From Rhodococcus erythropolis NBRC 15567 (GTDB lineage: Bacteria; Actinomycetota; Actinomycetes; Mycobacteriales; Mycobacteriaceae): a DNA stretch of 64,000 bases. Location: contig NZ_BCRM01000025.1 of NCBI RefSeq assembly GCF_001552595.1, positions 1 through 64,000 on the forward strand. The letters are read 5' to 3'. The position numbers and the translations under genes are program-made. The notes below the pieces were generated by a model, which ran no database searches, was not told where the DNA came from, and saw nothing but the letters and a program-made list of their open reading frames with translations. Within the stretch, counting starts at the first letter, position 1; every line of letters starts with the position of its first letter. Positions 54,699 through 63,978 of the stretch are shown here, piece by piece.

Positions 54699-56633
54699 TT
54701 AGATCGCGTCAGAGCGGGTAACGACCACAAACGGGCCCTGCTCGGTGACTGTGAAACGAGGATCGTCGAACAGTTCCTTGGGGAACGTGACCGTGTAGCG
54801 GCGGACGTTCGGGTCGTTGGGGTAGACATCCTCGGCCAACCGCAGTGTGTACCCGTCGGCGCCCTGGCGGAAGACGAAGGCGTCGGGACTGCGCCACGGC
54901 GACGCGTCCAGCGCAGCTATCAGTTCGTCAGGGGTCTTCAGTTCCGACCACTGCTCGATCAGTGCGGCGCGGGCACGGAAATCGGCGAGGGGGTTTGCGT
55001 AGTGCGACGTCAGCCCTTGGAAACCGAAGTACGGGTAGAAGCTCAGGAAGCCGATGTCGGCCGTGAGTACCACCGTGTCATGGGGATCGCGTCCCAACTG
55101 TTCGCGGATGATCCGGTCGATGTCCGCGTAATTGGCTTCGGCCCCTGGAGGTCGCTTGTCCCCGCGCTCGCCGTTGCCGTCGGTATCGCTGTATGCCACA
55201 GCGATATCCGGCGCCAGCACCTGCGGGATGTTCTGCGCGAAGGCGATGGCTCCGATGACACCGAGTGCAACCAGTACCGCTTTGACGCGGGGATTTTCGC
55301 TGGTGGCCAGGACGATCCAACCGGCGAACTCGAAGAATCCGAACACGCCGGCGGCGGCAAGGAGTCCGATCAGAACCGGCTCCAGTCGGAAACCGAGGAG
55401 CGTACTGCCGGCAACGGTGAACGTCATCGACAGCAGTGCCCACAGATACACGGCAATGACACCGATACCGAGTGCCCGGGCGCGGCGGGAGAAGAGGAAA
55501 CGAGAAATCAGCCAGACCGTGCCGAGTAGGCACAGTCCGCCGACGAGGGTGAAGCTCAGCATCGGGAAGGGCAGCACCGCACCGGAATCGGGGAGGTAGT
55601 GCATTGCCGTGCCGGATTCTGCAGTCGCACCCGAGAGTGCCTTCAACAGGTAGGGTGCCCAGACCGTCAGAGCGACCAAACCCGAGATCACCGCGATTGC
55701 GGCGAGCCTGACAAGGGGACCCAGTGCGGCTTTCCACGTGTTCTGAGCGCGGGCGGCAAGTACTGCGGCAACGACTGCCATCAGAGTCACTGCGAACGCG
55801 GCGAATCCGAGATACAGCGTGTAGACGGTTGCGGCAAAACCGAGGAACAGGCCCGTCCCGAGTATCGCGCCGGCACCGGCGAATCGAGACGCCCCCGGCC
55901 GGTCCAATGCGCCCCACGCGAGGATCAGCACCGGCGGGATCAGGAGGTTGATGACGGCGCCGTACGCCTCGGGGGAGTTGTACGCCAACACGACGGCAGT
56001 GACGGCCAACGCTGCGACTACGGCCCAATCGCGTCGAATCAGCTTGGTCCACAACACGAGTGCAACGACGGCGACGACAGCCAGCGAGCCGATCGCGTAG
56101 GGCTTGAAGGCTTCCCAACCGTCCATGCCCAGCAGGTTCGCGACGCGTCCACCGATCCAGAACCAGCCGGCCGGGTAGAACGGCGGCAGATCCACGTACG
56201 TCATGTCCTGCAGCGCAGCCGAATCCGTCAGCCGGGTCAGGTACTCGGTCCGGAACTGCTGATCGACCGAGACGCCGTGCAGATACAGACTCGTCGCGGC
56301 CAGGGGAAGTCCGAGCGTCGTGGTGACGAAACCGGAGAGCCCGGCCCACGAGAGGAGTTTTGCGACCCGCTCGGCCTTGCGGGCGCGGAACATCAGAACC
56401 GCAACACCGACCACTGCGATGCAGAGCACCTGCAGCACCGTCGTGACGGCCTGCGTGACGTTGGAAGACGTGAACGCCGGCCACTGCACTCGGCCGAAAG
56501 CAAAGAGCCCGACAGTGGCTACAACAGCGGCGACCAGCGCTCCGAGGGCCATTTCCACCACCGTCGCCGCGGCATTACGCCACGGCGACGGGGTCGAAAG
56601 TTCTGTACTCGGAGCAGTCGTTGTTTCTGGCAC
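54699..56633 (-). CDS. aftA: Galactan 5-O-arabinofuranosyltransferase AftA
   Basis: The 644-residue GT-C protein has about 13 helices and a soluble C-terminal domain (about 480-644: DIDRIIREQLGRDPHDTVVLTADIGFLSFYPYFGFQG in part). The loop after helix 3 contains TEYLTRLTDSAALQDMTYVDLPPFYPAGWFW (in part), the family signature of AftA. It adds the first arabinofuranose residues to galactan from decaprenylphosphoryl-arabinose. It starts 9 bases after dprE2 and ends at a strong terminator. In M. tuberculosis aftA (Rv3792) is directly followed by embC; here 5.4 kb of unrelated genes intervene. Confidence 0.94.
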   Translation of the reverse strand: MPETTTAPSTELSTPSPWRNAAATVVEMALGALVAAVVATVGLFAFGRVQWPAFTSSNVTQAVTTVLQVLCIAVVGVAVLMFRARKAERVAKLLSWAGLSGFVTTTLGLPLAATSLYLHGVSVDQQFRTEYLTRLTDSAALQDMTYVDLPPFYPAGWFWIGGRVANLLGMDGWEAFKPYAIGSLAVVAVVALVLWTKLIRRDWAVVAALAVTAVVLAYNSPEAYGAVINLLIPPVLILAWGALDRPGASRFAGAGAILGTGLFLGFAATVYTLYLGFAAFAVTLMAVVAAVLAARAQNTWKAALGPLVRLAAIAVISGLVALTVWAPYLLKALSGATAESGTAMHYLPDSGAVLPFPMLSFTLVGGLCLLGTVWLISRFLFSRRARALGIGVIAVYLWALLSMTFTVAGSTLLGFRLEPVLIGLLAAAGVFGFFEFAGWIVLATSENPRVKAVLVALGVIGAIAFAQNIPQVLAPDIAVAYSDTDGNGERGDKRPPGAEANYADIDRIIREQLGRDPHDTVVLTADIGFLSFYPYFGFQGLTSHYANPLADFRARAALIEQWSELKTPDELIAALDASPWRSPDAFVFRQGADGYTLRLAEDVYPNDPNVRRYTVTFPKELFDDPRFTVTEQGPFVVVTRSDAI

Positions 56634-56642
56634 GGGAGGAGC

Positions 56643-57404
56643 TTAAACCGGCAACTTCCGGAAGATCGGGCGCGGCACGTGGCGAAGACCCATCATGACG
56701 AAACGCCACGGGCCGGGAGTCCAGACGATTTCCTTGCCCTTGTCCGAGGCGGCAACAGCGAGCTTCGCGACGATGTCCTTGTTGACCGTCAGCGGAGCTT
56801 CCTTGACGTGGGCGCTGAACTGCGTGCGCACCATGCCGGGACGGACGACGGTGACCTGCGGTCCGAATTCCGCGAGAGCCTCGCCGAGTCCGAGGTAGAA
56901 ACCGTCGAGGCCCGCCTTGGTGGAGCCGTAGACGAAGTTGGCACGCTTGACGCGCTCGCCGGCAACCGACGACATCGCGATGATCTTGCCGAAGCCCTGA
57001 GCCTTCATCTTCTCGCCGAGAAGAACACCGACCGAGACGGACGCGGTGTAGTTCACGTTTGCGACCAGAACCGCCTTGCGCTGGTTCTGCCACAGCTCTT
57101 CGGAGTCACCGTCCAATGCGAAGGCGACGATCGCGACGTCGACGTCCCCGTTCGAGAACGCCTGGTCGATCACCTTCGGGTGCGATTCGAAATCAACGGC
57201 GTCGAAGTCGATGAGCTCCACCGAGGTGGCACCCTTCGCTTCGAGCTGCTTGACCGCAGCTTCGCGTCCCGGATCGCCGGGAAGTGCCGCCAGAATGACG
57301 CGGAGCGGCGCCTTCTTCAGGTATTCCTCACAGATGGCGAGGCCGATCTCGGAGGTTCCACCGAGAAGCAAAACGGTTTGCGGGTTACCTACAGCGTTGA
57401 TCAC
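56643..57404 (-). CDS. dprE2: Decaprenylphospho-beta-D-erythro-pentofuranosid-2-ulose 2-reductase DprE2
   Basis: The 253-residue short-chain dehydrogenase has the NAD-binding motif [20 protein letters not shown], catalytic SSVAGE and YGSTKAG (Tyr/Lys), and the PG motif VVRPGMVRT. It reduces the 2-keto intermediate made by DprE1 to decaprenylphosphoryl-arabinose with NADH. GTG 57404 overlaps the dprE1 stop (GTGA), giving the family length of about 254. Orthologue of Rv3791. Confidence 0.95.
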   Translation of the reverse strand: MINAVGNPQTVLLLGGTSEIGLAICEEYLKKAPLRVILAALPGDPGREAAVKQLEAKGATSVELIDFDAVDFESHPKVIDQAFSNGDVDVAIVAFALDGDSEELWQNQRKAVLVANVNYTASVSVGVLLGEKMKAQGFGKIIAMSSVAGERVKRANFVYGSTKAGLDGFYLGLGEALAEFGPQVTVVRPGMVRTQFSAHVKEAPLTVNKDIVAKLAVAASDKGKEIVWTPGPWRFVMMGLRHVPRPIFRKLPV

Positions 57405-58834
57405 AGTTCCAGCCTTCTGGACATATCGGAGGCGAAAACGCCTGTGGGGTCGTACTTGCGGCGCGTCGCGATCCACTCGTCGATGCGCGGGTACATGGCG
57501 TGGAAAGTTTCCGCGGACGTCCGCGAATCCTTGGCCGTGTACAGGCGCCCACCGAATTCGAGGACACGCTTGTCGAGTTCGGTGACGAACTCGTTCAGGC
57601 CCGGCTTGATGCGGAAGTCGACGCAGATGTTCCAGCCCGGGATCGGGAAGCTCAGCGGCGCCTGATTGCCCTCGCCGAACAGCTTGAACACGTTGAGGAA
57701 CGAGTAGTGCCCGCTGCGCTGGATGTCGACGATGATCTTCTTGAACTCTTCGACCGCCTCCGGCGGAACCACGAACTGGTACTGCAGGAATCCGTTGGAT
57801 CCGTACGCCCGGTTCCACTCACCGAACATGTCGAGCGGGTGGTAGAACTGCGTCAGATTCTGGACCTTGCCGCGGTACTTGCCGGACTTGCGGAACCAGA
57901 CCTCACCGATCGCGGTGAAGTTGAACTTGTTGGCCAGCCCGTTGGGGAAGACGTCGGGGAACGTCAGCAACTGCGGCGCATCGAAGGCGAGCGGGTTCTT
58001 CTGCAGCTTGGCCGGAAGCTGGTCGAGCTTCGCCAGAGATCCGCGCGAGACTGCCGCACGGCCGAGCTTCGGGGGCGCGGAAATCGCGTCGAACCAGGCG
58101 CTCGAGTACTCGTAGTTGGCCTCGCTGCCGTCGCTGTGCAGCGCGATGGTCTCGTCGAGGCTGTTGGTGACGTCGCCGTCGGCGATGAAGTACGCCGTCT
58201 CGGTCGGTGTCATCTTGATGGTGGCGCGCAGGATGATGCCCGTCAGGCCCATGCCGCCGATCGTGGCCCAGAACAGCGCGGCCTTGGGATCGTTGCGCCC
58301 GCCCTTGGGGGTGAGAGTGCGAACCTTGCCGTCGGCCGTCAGCAGATCCAACGACACGACGTGGTTGCCGAAGCTACCTGCGCTGTGGTGGTTCTTGCCG
58401 TGGATGTCCGAGCCGATGGCGCCGCCGATCGTGACCTGGCGAGTACCCGGCAGGACCGGAACCCACAGGCCGAACGGCAGAGCAGCCTTCATCAGCTGAT
58501 CCAGATTCACACCGGCGTCGACGTCCACCAGGGCGGTGTCGCGATCGATGCGATGAATGCGGCTGAGTGCATTCATGTCGATGACCAGCCCGCCGGCGTT
58601 CTGCGCCGGGTCGCCGTACGAGCGGCCGAGGCCACGCGCGATGACGCCGCGTCGCAGATGCGATGGCTTGGAATCGTTCTGTTCCGCAACCTGGGCGACC
58701 GCGTTGGCGATCACTTCCACGTCGGGGGTGGACAGCACCTGTGCGGTGGTGGCGGCGGTGCGTCCCCAACCGGTGAGGGTGCGGGCTTGGGTGTGGAGAG
58801 CCGGCTGCGGCGTCTCTTCTGCTGTCGTGGACAT
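57401..58834 (-). CDS. dprE1: Decaprenylphosphoryl-beta-D-ribose 2'-oxidase DprE1
   Basis: The 477-residue FAD enzyme has the PCMH-type FAD-binding half ([37 protein letters not shown] in part) and the substrate-domain residues of the family. Cys404 in GWNICVDF corresponds to M. tuberculosis Cys387, the covalent target of benzothiazinones. It oxidises decaprenylphosphoryl-ribose at C2. ATG 58834 lies 8 bases after a TAACCT box (minus strand), so the transcript is probably leaderless. First gene of the dprE1-dprE2-aftA operon, divergent from gtrA. Confidence 0.96.
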   Translation of the reverse strand: MSTTAEETPQPALHTQARTLTGWGRTAATTAQVLSTPDVEVIANAVAQVAEQNDSKPSHLRRGVIARGLGRSYGDPAQNAGGLVIDMNALSRIHRIDRDTALVDVDAGVNLDQLMKAALPFGLWVPVLPGTRQVTIGGAIGSDIHGKNHHSAGSFGNHVVSLDLLTADGKVRTLTPKGGRNDPKAALFWATIGGMGLTGIILRATIKMTPTETAYFIADGDVTNSLDETIALHSDGSEANYEYSSAWFDAISAPPKLGRAAVSRGSLAKLDQLPAKLQKNPLAFDAPQLLTFPDVFPNGLANKFNFTAIGEVWFRKSGKYRGKVQNLTQFYHPLDMFGEWNRAYGSNGFLQYQFVVPPEAVEEFKKIIVDIQRSGHYSFLNVFKLFGEGNQAPLSFPIPGWNICVDFRIKPGLNEFVTELDKRVLEFGGRLYTAKDSRTSAETFHAMYPRIDEWIATRRKYDPTGVFASDMSRRLEL

Positions 58835-58897
58835 CAAGGTAGAGGTTACCTGGGAGTAGTGCCGACGGCTCCGACTCGAGTGGTTACTCTCGTCGTC
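58835..58897. promoter_or_regulatory. 63-bp divergent leaderless promoter region, dprE1/gtrA
   Basis: TAACCT on the minus strand (58848-58843) lies 8 bases before the dprE1 ATG, and TACTCT on the plus strand (58885-58890) lies 7 bases before the gtrA GTG. Both fit TANNNT -10 boxes of leaderless transcripts; the two promoters must share this short DNA. Confidence 0.5.
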
Positions 58898-59374
58898 GTG
58901 CCCGAAACACCTGCAAGTCACCAGCACGAACCCCATGTCCCGCTGCCCGTCGAGATTCCTGTCACGACGGACATCGCCGACGACGCGATGGACCTGAAAA
59001 CGCAGATCGTCCGGTTCGTCGCGACGGGTGGGCTGTCGGCGGTCGTGGACTACGGGCTGTACGCATTCCTGTTCAAGGTCGTCGGCCTCGATCTGAGCGT
59101 GGCCAAGTCGATCAGCTTTATCGCCGGCACTACGACGGCGTATCTGATCAACCGGCGGTGGACGTTCAAGGCCGAGCCTTCTCGCGCCCGCTTCATCGCT
59201 GTTGTCGTGCTGTACGCGGTCACTTTTGCGGTTCAGGTCGGGCTCAACGCGCTGATGGTGCATGTGCTCGCCGACGAGTGGTGGCGCATGCCGCTGGCCT
59301 TCGTCATCGCACAGGGCACCGCGACGGTCATCAACTTCATCGTTCAGCGGGCAGTGATCTTCAAGATCAAGTAA
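58898..59374 (+). CDS. GtrA-family membrane protein (Rv3789-like)
   Basis: The 158-residue protein has a hydrophilic N-terminus of about 35 residues and four membrane helices with GtrA signatures ([24 protein letters not shown] in part, [20 protein letters not shown]). In M. tuberculosis Rv3789 adjoins dprE1 and has been proposed to handle decaprenylphosphoryl-arabinose or to anchor AftA. GTG 58898 was chosen because it follows a TANNNT box; an upstream GTG at 58880 is in frame. Unlike in M. tuberculosis it is divergent from dprE1. Confidence 0.9.
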   Translation: MPETPASHQHEPHVPLPVEIPVTTDIADDAMDLKTQIVRFVATGGLSAVVDYGLYAFLFKVVGLDLSVAKSISFIAGTTTAYLINRRWTFKAEPSRARFIAVVVLYAVTFAVQVGLNALMVHVLADEWWRMPLAFVIAQGTATVINFIVQRAVIFKIK

Positions 59375-59428
59375 CGGTTCGGGGTGGATTAGCGCATTCG
59401 TCCGGTTTCGTGGGAGAGAATCGAGCCC

Positions 59429-60346
59429 ATGATCATCGTTCTCGATTCTTCGGCCCTGACCAGGGGCGCACGGTTCGACGCCGCCATCGCCGACGCTCGC
59501 GCACTCGGACACCGCGTCGTCGTGCCGCGATTGGTCGTCCTCGAAGTTGCGAGCCGCTACCGCGAGGAATCGGCGGAGATGATCGCGGCCCTGAGCGTCC
59601 AGGCGCGCATGTACGACCGACTGGGGTTGCGGCGCGACCTCACGAGGTTCGTCGACGCGGCTCACGACAAGGCCGACGGCTACGTCGACGACGTGATCGA
59701 AGACCTCGTGGCGATCGGCGTCGAAGTGGTCGATCCAGTCGACGTGTCGCATCTCGAGGTGGCCGAGAGGGCGATCTCGCTGCGTCGGCCCTATACCGAC
59801 AAGAAGAAGAGAGACGGCTACCCGGCGACGCTGAACTGGCTGACCGTGCTCGATCTCGCCGACCGTAACCCGGAGGTCGACGTCATCTGGGTCAGTTCCG
59901 ACGCACGGGCATACGGCGACGGCGAAGACGGGGTCTGGCACGCGGATCTCGCGCGTGAACTGGCATCGCGCGGCCTCGAGTATCGGGTCCGCTGGGCGTC
60001 GGACATCCCGGTGATCGACGGACCGGTGCAGGTGGAGCAGGTGGCTGAGGTCGCGCCCGAGGCCCCGGTTGCTCAGGGCTTCGTGGAGCCGGAAGCGGTC
60101 GTTCCAGCAGAGATTCCCGAACCCGAGGTTCCGGCGGCGCCCGTCGTTCCGGAGGCACCGGCATCAGCTCCCGCACCCAAGCCCGTACAGCGCGCAGCGC
60201 GGACGAGAGTTGCGCCGCAGCGCATCGAACCCGCCCCGAAAGCTCAGTCCGGTGGACTGCGCGGTCTGGGCAAGGTCATCGGCGGGCGGAAACGAAAGGT
60301 CACGATCGTCGACGATCTCGACGAAGTCGACCTCTTCGGTGCCTGA
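59429..60346 (+). CDS. PIN-domain-like protein with proline-rich tail
   Basis: The 305-residue protein begins [12 protein letters not shown], the first acidic residue of a PIN nuclease fold. Further acidic residues follow in [38 protein letters not shown] and [11 protein letters not shown], matching the DUF4935/PIN_12-like layout. Residues about 195-270 are Pro/Ala/Val/Glu-rich, and the C-terminus is basic then acidic ([21 protein letters not shown] in part). No antitoxin-like small gene precedes it, so it is not an obvious toxin-antitoxin pair. A role in RNA cleavage is inferred. ATG 59429 has GGGAGAGAA upstream. Confidence 0.75.
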   Translation: MIIVLDSSALTRGARFDAAIADARALGHRVVVPRLVVLEVASRYREESAEMIAALSVQARMYDRLGLRRDLTRFVDAAHDKADGYVDDVIEDLVAIGVEVVDPVDVSHLEVAERAISLRRPYTDKKKRDGYPATLNWLTVLDLADRNPEVDVIWVSSDARAYGDGEDGVWHADLARELASRGLEYRVRWASDIPVIDGPVQVEQVAEVAPEAPVAQGFVEPEAVVPAEIPEPEVPAAPVVPEAPASAPAPKPVQRAARTRVAPQRIEPAPKAQSGGLRGLGKVIGGRKRKVTIVDDLDEVDLFGA

Positions 60347-60353
60347 TCGCTTC

Positions 60354-60359
60354 TAATCT
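60354..60359 (+). promoter_or_regulatory. Candidate -10 (TAATCT) for leaderless alpha/beta hydrolase gene
   Basis: TAATCT is followed by 6 bases and ATG 60366 with no ribosome-binding site in the 19-base gap after the PIN gene. Confidence 0.45.
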
Positions 60360-60365
60360 GGACAG

Positions 60366-61349
60366 ATGTCTCTGTTGCCGACAGTCAGTCGTAGGACCGG
60401 AACTCGATACGGCAGGCCGAGTATCGAATCGCAGGTCCTCTACAACGCGTGTCGATGGATGCTTCGGCCCGTAGTTGGGATCGCGCCGCTGACGCCTGGC
60501 GCAATGCGCCGCGCCGCAGTTCTGGACTCGGCCGCGGGTGTACGCATTCCCTCCGGGATCGATCGGGAAGCGATTCGTTTTCCAGGTTTCGACGGTGAAC
60601 TCGTCCGGACAGCAGGCTCGACGGCCGATCTGCGCGACGGTGTAGTTCTATACCTGCACGGCGGCGGGTTCATGTGCTGCGGGCTCAACACGCATCGGCC
60701 GGTCGTTGCCGGCATCGCCAAGCGAACCGGCCTTCCGGTCCTGCACATCGCGTATCGGCAGTTGCCGAGTACGAGCATCAGCGGGTCCGTCGACGACTGC
60801 CTCGATGCATACCGGTGGCTTCTCGAACAGGGAGCTTTTCCGGAAAAGGTTGTCTTCGTTGGTGATTCGGCCGGAGGTTTCCTGGTCTTCGCGACGGCGC
60901 TTGCAGCAGTTTCCGCGGGGCTCGAGGTTCCGGCCGGCCTGGTCGGGCTCTCACCGCTCCTCGATCTCGATTGCACCACCAAATCGGTCCATGCCAACGC
61001 TCGACGCGACGTGATCGCCCCGGTGTCGGCATTGATGGCGATCGGAAAGCTTGGCGGACAGACGAACTCGCCCGTCGACGGCGATCTTGCCGCGTTGCCG
61101 CCGTCGTTGCTGATCGCCGCCGAATCCGAGGTGCTCAGAGTCGATTCGGAGGTGATGGCGCAACGGCTCGCCGCCGCGGGGGTGCCGTGCTCGCTGCAGA
61201 TCTGGAACGGCCAGGTTCACGCATTTCCCGCCGTCTGGCCTGGCTTGCCGGAGAGCCGCGCCGCGCTACGTGACGTTGCCAGGTTCATTCGCTCCAGGCT
61301 CGATGCGATCCCGCCCCAGGCTGCGGGCGAAAGTTGTTCGGGAAGTTGA
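60366..61349 (+). CDS. Alpha/beta hydrolase (hormone-sensitive lipase-like family)
   Basis: The 327-residue enzyme has the oxyanion motif YLHGGGFMCC, nucleophile in VGDSAGGFLV, a candidate acid residue in SEVLRVDSE, and the histidine in NGQVHAFP. This is the alpha/beta hydrolase fold-3 pattern of HSL-type carboxylesterases. It hydrolyses an ester of a short or medium acyl chain; the natural substrate is unknown. It has no signal peptide, so it is cytoplasmic. It is convergent with the TetR gene (13 bases between stops). Confidence 0.88.
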   Translation: MSLLPTVSRRTGTRYGRPSIESQVLYNACRWMLRPVVGIAPLTPGAMRRAAVLDSAAGVRIPSGIDREAIRFPGFDGELVRTAGSTADLRDGVVLYLHGGGFMCCGLNTHRPVVAGIAKRTGLPVLHIAYRQLPSTSISGSVDDCLDAYRWLLEQGAFPEKVVFVGDSAGGFLVFATALAAVSAGLEVPAGLVGLSPLLDLDCTTKSVHANARRDVIAPVSALMAIGKLGGQTNSPVDGDLAALPPSLLIAAESEVLRVDSEVMAQRLAAAGVPCSLQIWNGQVHAFPAVWPGLPESRAALRDVARFIRSRLDAIPPQAAGESCSGS

Positions 61350-61362
61350 ACTTCCGGTTCGC

Positions 61363-61989
61363 CTATGGATTCTCGTGTGCTGCCGGATTCTCGTGCCCTG
61401 ACGTTGCGGTAGATGCCATCGCGCGGGCATAGATCGATTCGAGTTCGGTTACCGCCGAACGTCGATCGACGTTGTCGGGATCGAGGCGATGTTGGAGGTT
61501 GATCCCGAGAGTGCCGGCCAGAAGGGTGACGGCAACCAACTCCGGATTGGCGACCGGTGTGTCGATCGAACGCAGGTAGTCCGCGTACAGCGTTCGCATT
61601 GCGACGTACTGCTCTGCGTAGGTCTCGCGGATGGTGGACCCGGGAATCACGGCTTCGATCAGGATGGTCGAGAAAATTCGTGCCTCGGGGTACGACATCA
61701 ACACGAAGTTGGCTTCGATCAATGCTTCGATTCCGGTCGCCGAGGATGATGCCAACTCTGCGCGCAACTTCTCCATGCCCCACCGGAATGCGTCCTCGAC
61801 GACGGCTCGTAGAAGCCCGTCTTTCGATCCGAAGTGCCAGGCCACAGACCCTCGGCTGATGCCGGATCTTTCCGCCACGGCTTGTACGGACATAGCGGCC
61901 GACCCGCCTTCCGCAGCCAGTTCGGCCGCGGCCTTCACCAGTCGCCGTCTGGTTTCCTCGGAAATCTCCTGCTTGCGTGTCGACGCCAT
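61363..61989 (-). CDS. TetR-family transcriptional regulator (catabolic cluster)
   Basis: The protein from ATG 61989 has 208 residues; AGGA lies about 9 bases upstream. The TetR HTH is clear (RRLVKAAAELAAEGGSAAMSVQAVAERSGISRGSVAWHFGSKDGLL in part). It is divergent from the cyclase/FAH genes across 211 bases that contain a 19-bp tandem direct repeat, so it probably represses that cluster until a pathway intermediate binds. Confidence 0.88.
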   Translation of the reverse strand: MASTRKQEISEETRRRLVKAAAELAAEGGSAAMSVQAVAERSGISRGSVAWHFGSKDGLLRAVVEDAFRWGMEKLRAELASSSATGIEALIEANFVLMSYPEARIFSTILIEAVIPGSTIRETYAEQYVAMRTLYADYLRSIDTPVANPELVAVTLLAGTLGINLQHRLDPDNVDRRSAVTELESIYARAMASTATSGHENPAAHENP

Positions 61990-62141
61990 TCGGTGTTCCT
62001 GCCTTCTTTCGTTCTCGAGTGCAGCCAATTCCGGCACGCGGTGACGTCGACGTGCCCGTCGGGGCCGAGACCTGCGCACCGGCACTCATGCTACGAGGCC
62101 GGTCATCGGACGGCCGTATTCCTCTCGCGACACCCTCTTGC

Positions 62142-62179
62142 CTATGTTGATCGTCCAGTTCTATGCTGAGCGTCCAATA
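62142..62179 (+). promoter_or_regulatory. Tandem 19-bp direct repeat, candidate TetR operator
   Basis: CTATGTTGATCGTCCAGTT at 62142-62160 is immediately followed by CTATGCTGAGCGTCCAATA at 62161-62179 (15 of 19 identical). It lies 22 bases before the cyclase ATG, where a bound repressor would block transcription. Confidence 0.55.
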
Positions 62180-62200
62180 ACTTAACGGAAATGGGCGGAC

Positions 62201-62992
62201 ATGGAACTCATCGATCTGACTAGAACTCTCGATCCGGCCGATCGGGAACTGCTCCCCGAGGGTTTGAAGGCACTGGCTTCCGTCGTTGCCCCCTCGGTGA
62301 CCTACTCGCACCCCGCAGGTGCCGGACGCGACGAGTTCGCGGCAGCACTGCAGTGCGGAATTCATGATCTTCCGGACGGTGAGGGGTGGGGATCGGAGAT
62401 GTTGAGTGAGTTCAACAGCCATCTGGGCACACACGTCGACGCGCCGTTGCACTACGGATCAACCTCGGAGGGTAAGCCTTCTCGCACGATCACAGACATC
62501 GCGTTGGATGAATTGTTCTGCGAGACAGTGGTGCTCGACCTGCGCGGCCGGTGCGAGGCGAATCAGCCGATCTCGGTGGACGCGCTGAAAGCTGCCCTGG
62601 CGGAAAACGGTGCGTCCGTTCCCCAGGATGGTGCCGTGTTGCTCCGTACCGGACAAGAGAGCTTCACCTTGGCTGATCCAGGGTTCTTTCAGTATCCAGG
62701 GATGAGTCGCGAAGGCACGCTGTTTCTCGCCGAGCAAGGCGCGAAGGTGCTGGGCACCGACGCTGCCGGCTGGGACTTGAGCTTTGCAGTCATGGCACAG
62801 AAATTTCGTGACACCGGCGACAACTCGGTTCTCTGGGACGGGCACCGGGCCGGACGCGAACGTGAAGTATTCATCGTTCAGCAACTGGCGAACCTCGCCG
62901 CGCTTCCGCCCTCGGGATTTCATGTGGCGTTTTTCCCGATCAAGCTTGCGCGAGCCAGCGCTGCCCCGGCTCGTGTGGTCGCGTTCGTCTGA
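62201..62992 (+). CDS. Cyclase-family protein (kynurenine formamidase-like)
   Basis: The 263-residue protein has the cyclase/formamidase metal motif SHLGTHVDAPLHY (HXGTHXDXPXH) and the segments DGAVLLRTGQ, GTDAAGWD and GFHVAFFPIKLARASAAPARVVAF (in part). Members hydrolyse amides such as N-formylkynurenine or act on cyclic intermediates. The next gene encodes an FAH-family enzyme, suggesting an aromatic or cyclic-acid degradation pathway under the divergent TetR regulator. The exact substrate is unknown. ATG 62201 has only a weak upstream purine stretch (GGAAATGGG). Confidence 0.88.
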   Translation: MELIDLTRTLDPADRELLPEGLKALASVVAPSVTYSHPAGAGRDEFAAALQCGIHDLPDGEGWGSEMLSEFNSHLGTHVDAPLHYGSTSEGKPSRTITDIALDELFCETVVLDLRGRCEANQPISVDALKAALAENGASVPQDGAVLLRTGQESFTLADPGFFQYPGMSREGTLFLAEQGAKVLGTDAAGWDLSFAVMAQKFRDTGDNSVLWDGHRAGREREVFIVQQLANLAALPPSGFHVAFFPIKLARASAAPARVVAFV

Positions 62993-63045
62993 GCAAAATT
63001 CCTGCCTCACCTAACGAACAATTCAGTGAAAGGTATTGACTCACA

Positions 63046-63978
63046 GTGAAACTTGCGACCGTCGAATACGAAAAGACCCAGCAGACGGCTCTGGTGACGG
63101 GCAGCGGCGAGCAACTGTTGTTACTCGAGCGAGCTCATCATGATGTGACGGGAAAACCGGCTCCAGAACTGGAAACCATGCAGACCATCATCGAAGGTGG
63201 TCCGGCGGCACGGGAGATCCTGGATCGGCTCGCAGACGAGCAGCCGGCAAGTGCGATCGTCGACGCGGGTGATGTGCGCTGGATGTCGCCGCTTCCTCAG
63301 CCGGTCCAGATCCGAGACTTCGGCTGCTTCATGGATCACTTCCGCAACGCTCGCGCCCGAATTCAAGGGGTCGCACTCGAGGACGTCGAACTGCCGAAGA
63401 TCCAGTTGGAGCGCCCGCTGTATTACATAGCGAACCGATTGGCGGTGACCGGACACGAATCTGAGGTCGTGTGGCCCGAGTACTCGAGCCTGCGCGATTA
63501 CGAACTCGAATTCGCCTGTGTGTTGGGGCGCGGTGGAAGCGACATCTCACGAGCGGATGCCCCTGCGCATATCTTCGGTTACACCATCTTCAACGATTTC
63601 AGCGCCCGCGATACTCAGCTCGAGGAGATCTCCACCGGACTCGGTCTCAGTAAGAGCAAGGACTTTTCGAACGCGAATGCCCTCGGCCCCTGGATCGTGA
63701 CGGCCGACGAAGTCGGAGACCCGTACCAGCTCGAGATGACCGCGAGAATCAACGGAGACGAGGTGAGCCGAGGAACCAGCGCCGACATGGACCATCGTTT
63801 CGAGGACGTGATTTCGTTCGCCTCGACTTCCACGCGGCTGTACCCGGGTGAAGTCTTCTGTTCCGGCACCGTGCCGAGTGGATGCGGCTTGGAACACGGG
63901 CGGTTCCTCGAACCGGGAGACGTAGTCGAACTCGAGGTCGCCGGCCTCGGTGTATTGAGGAATCGAGTGGTGGCGTGA
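63046..63978 (+). CDS. Fumarylacetoacetate hydrolase-family protein
   Basis: The 310-residue protein has the FAH fold signature: DHFRNARARIQG, DYELEFACVLGRGGSDI with the metal-binding Glu, FGYTIFNDFSARD, SKSKDFSNANALGPW and SGTVPSGCGLEHGRFLEPGD (in part). FAH enzymes cleave C-C bonds of beta-diketones or hydrate/decarboxylate ring-cleavage products. It follows the cyclase gene by 53 bases with GTGAAAGG upstream of GTG 63046, and its stop overlaps the next start (GTGA), so the operon continues beyond the window. Confidence 0.92.
   Translation: MKLATVEYEKTQQTALVTGSGEQLLLLERAHHDVTGKPAPELETMQTIIEGGPAAREILDRLADEQPASAIVDAGDVRWMSPLPQPVQIRDFGCFMDHFRNARARIQGVALEDVELPKIQLERPLYYIANRLAVTGHESEVVWPEYSSLRDYELEFACVLGRGGSDISRADAPAHIFGYTIFNDFSARDTQLEEISTGLGLSKSKDFSNANALGPWIVTADEVGDPYQLEMTARINGDEVSRGTSADMDHRFEDVISFASTSTRLYPGEVFCSGTVPSGCGLEHGRFLEPGDVVELEVAGLGVLRNRVVA

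Noticed and set aside
57500-58897. Long plus-strand open frame over dprE1 running into gtrA
   Set aside because: Only the last 158 codons resemble a protein (GtrA family); the rest is the antisense shadow of dprE1.
59429-60346. PIN gene as part of a toxin-antitoxin pair
   Set aside because: No small antitoxin-like frame precedes or overlaps it, and the protein is more than twice VapC length.
61333-61363. GGAAGTT-G-AACTTCC palindrome at the end of the alpha/beta hydrolase gene as a terminator
   Set aside because: The loop would be a single base, so it cannot form a normal hairpin; possibly a protein site or chance.
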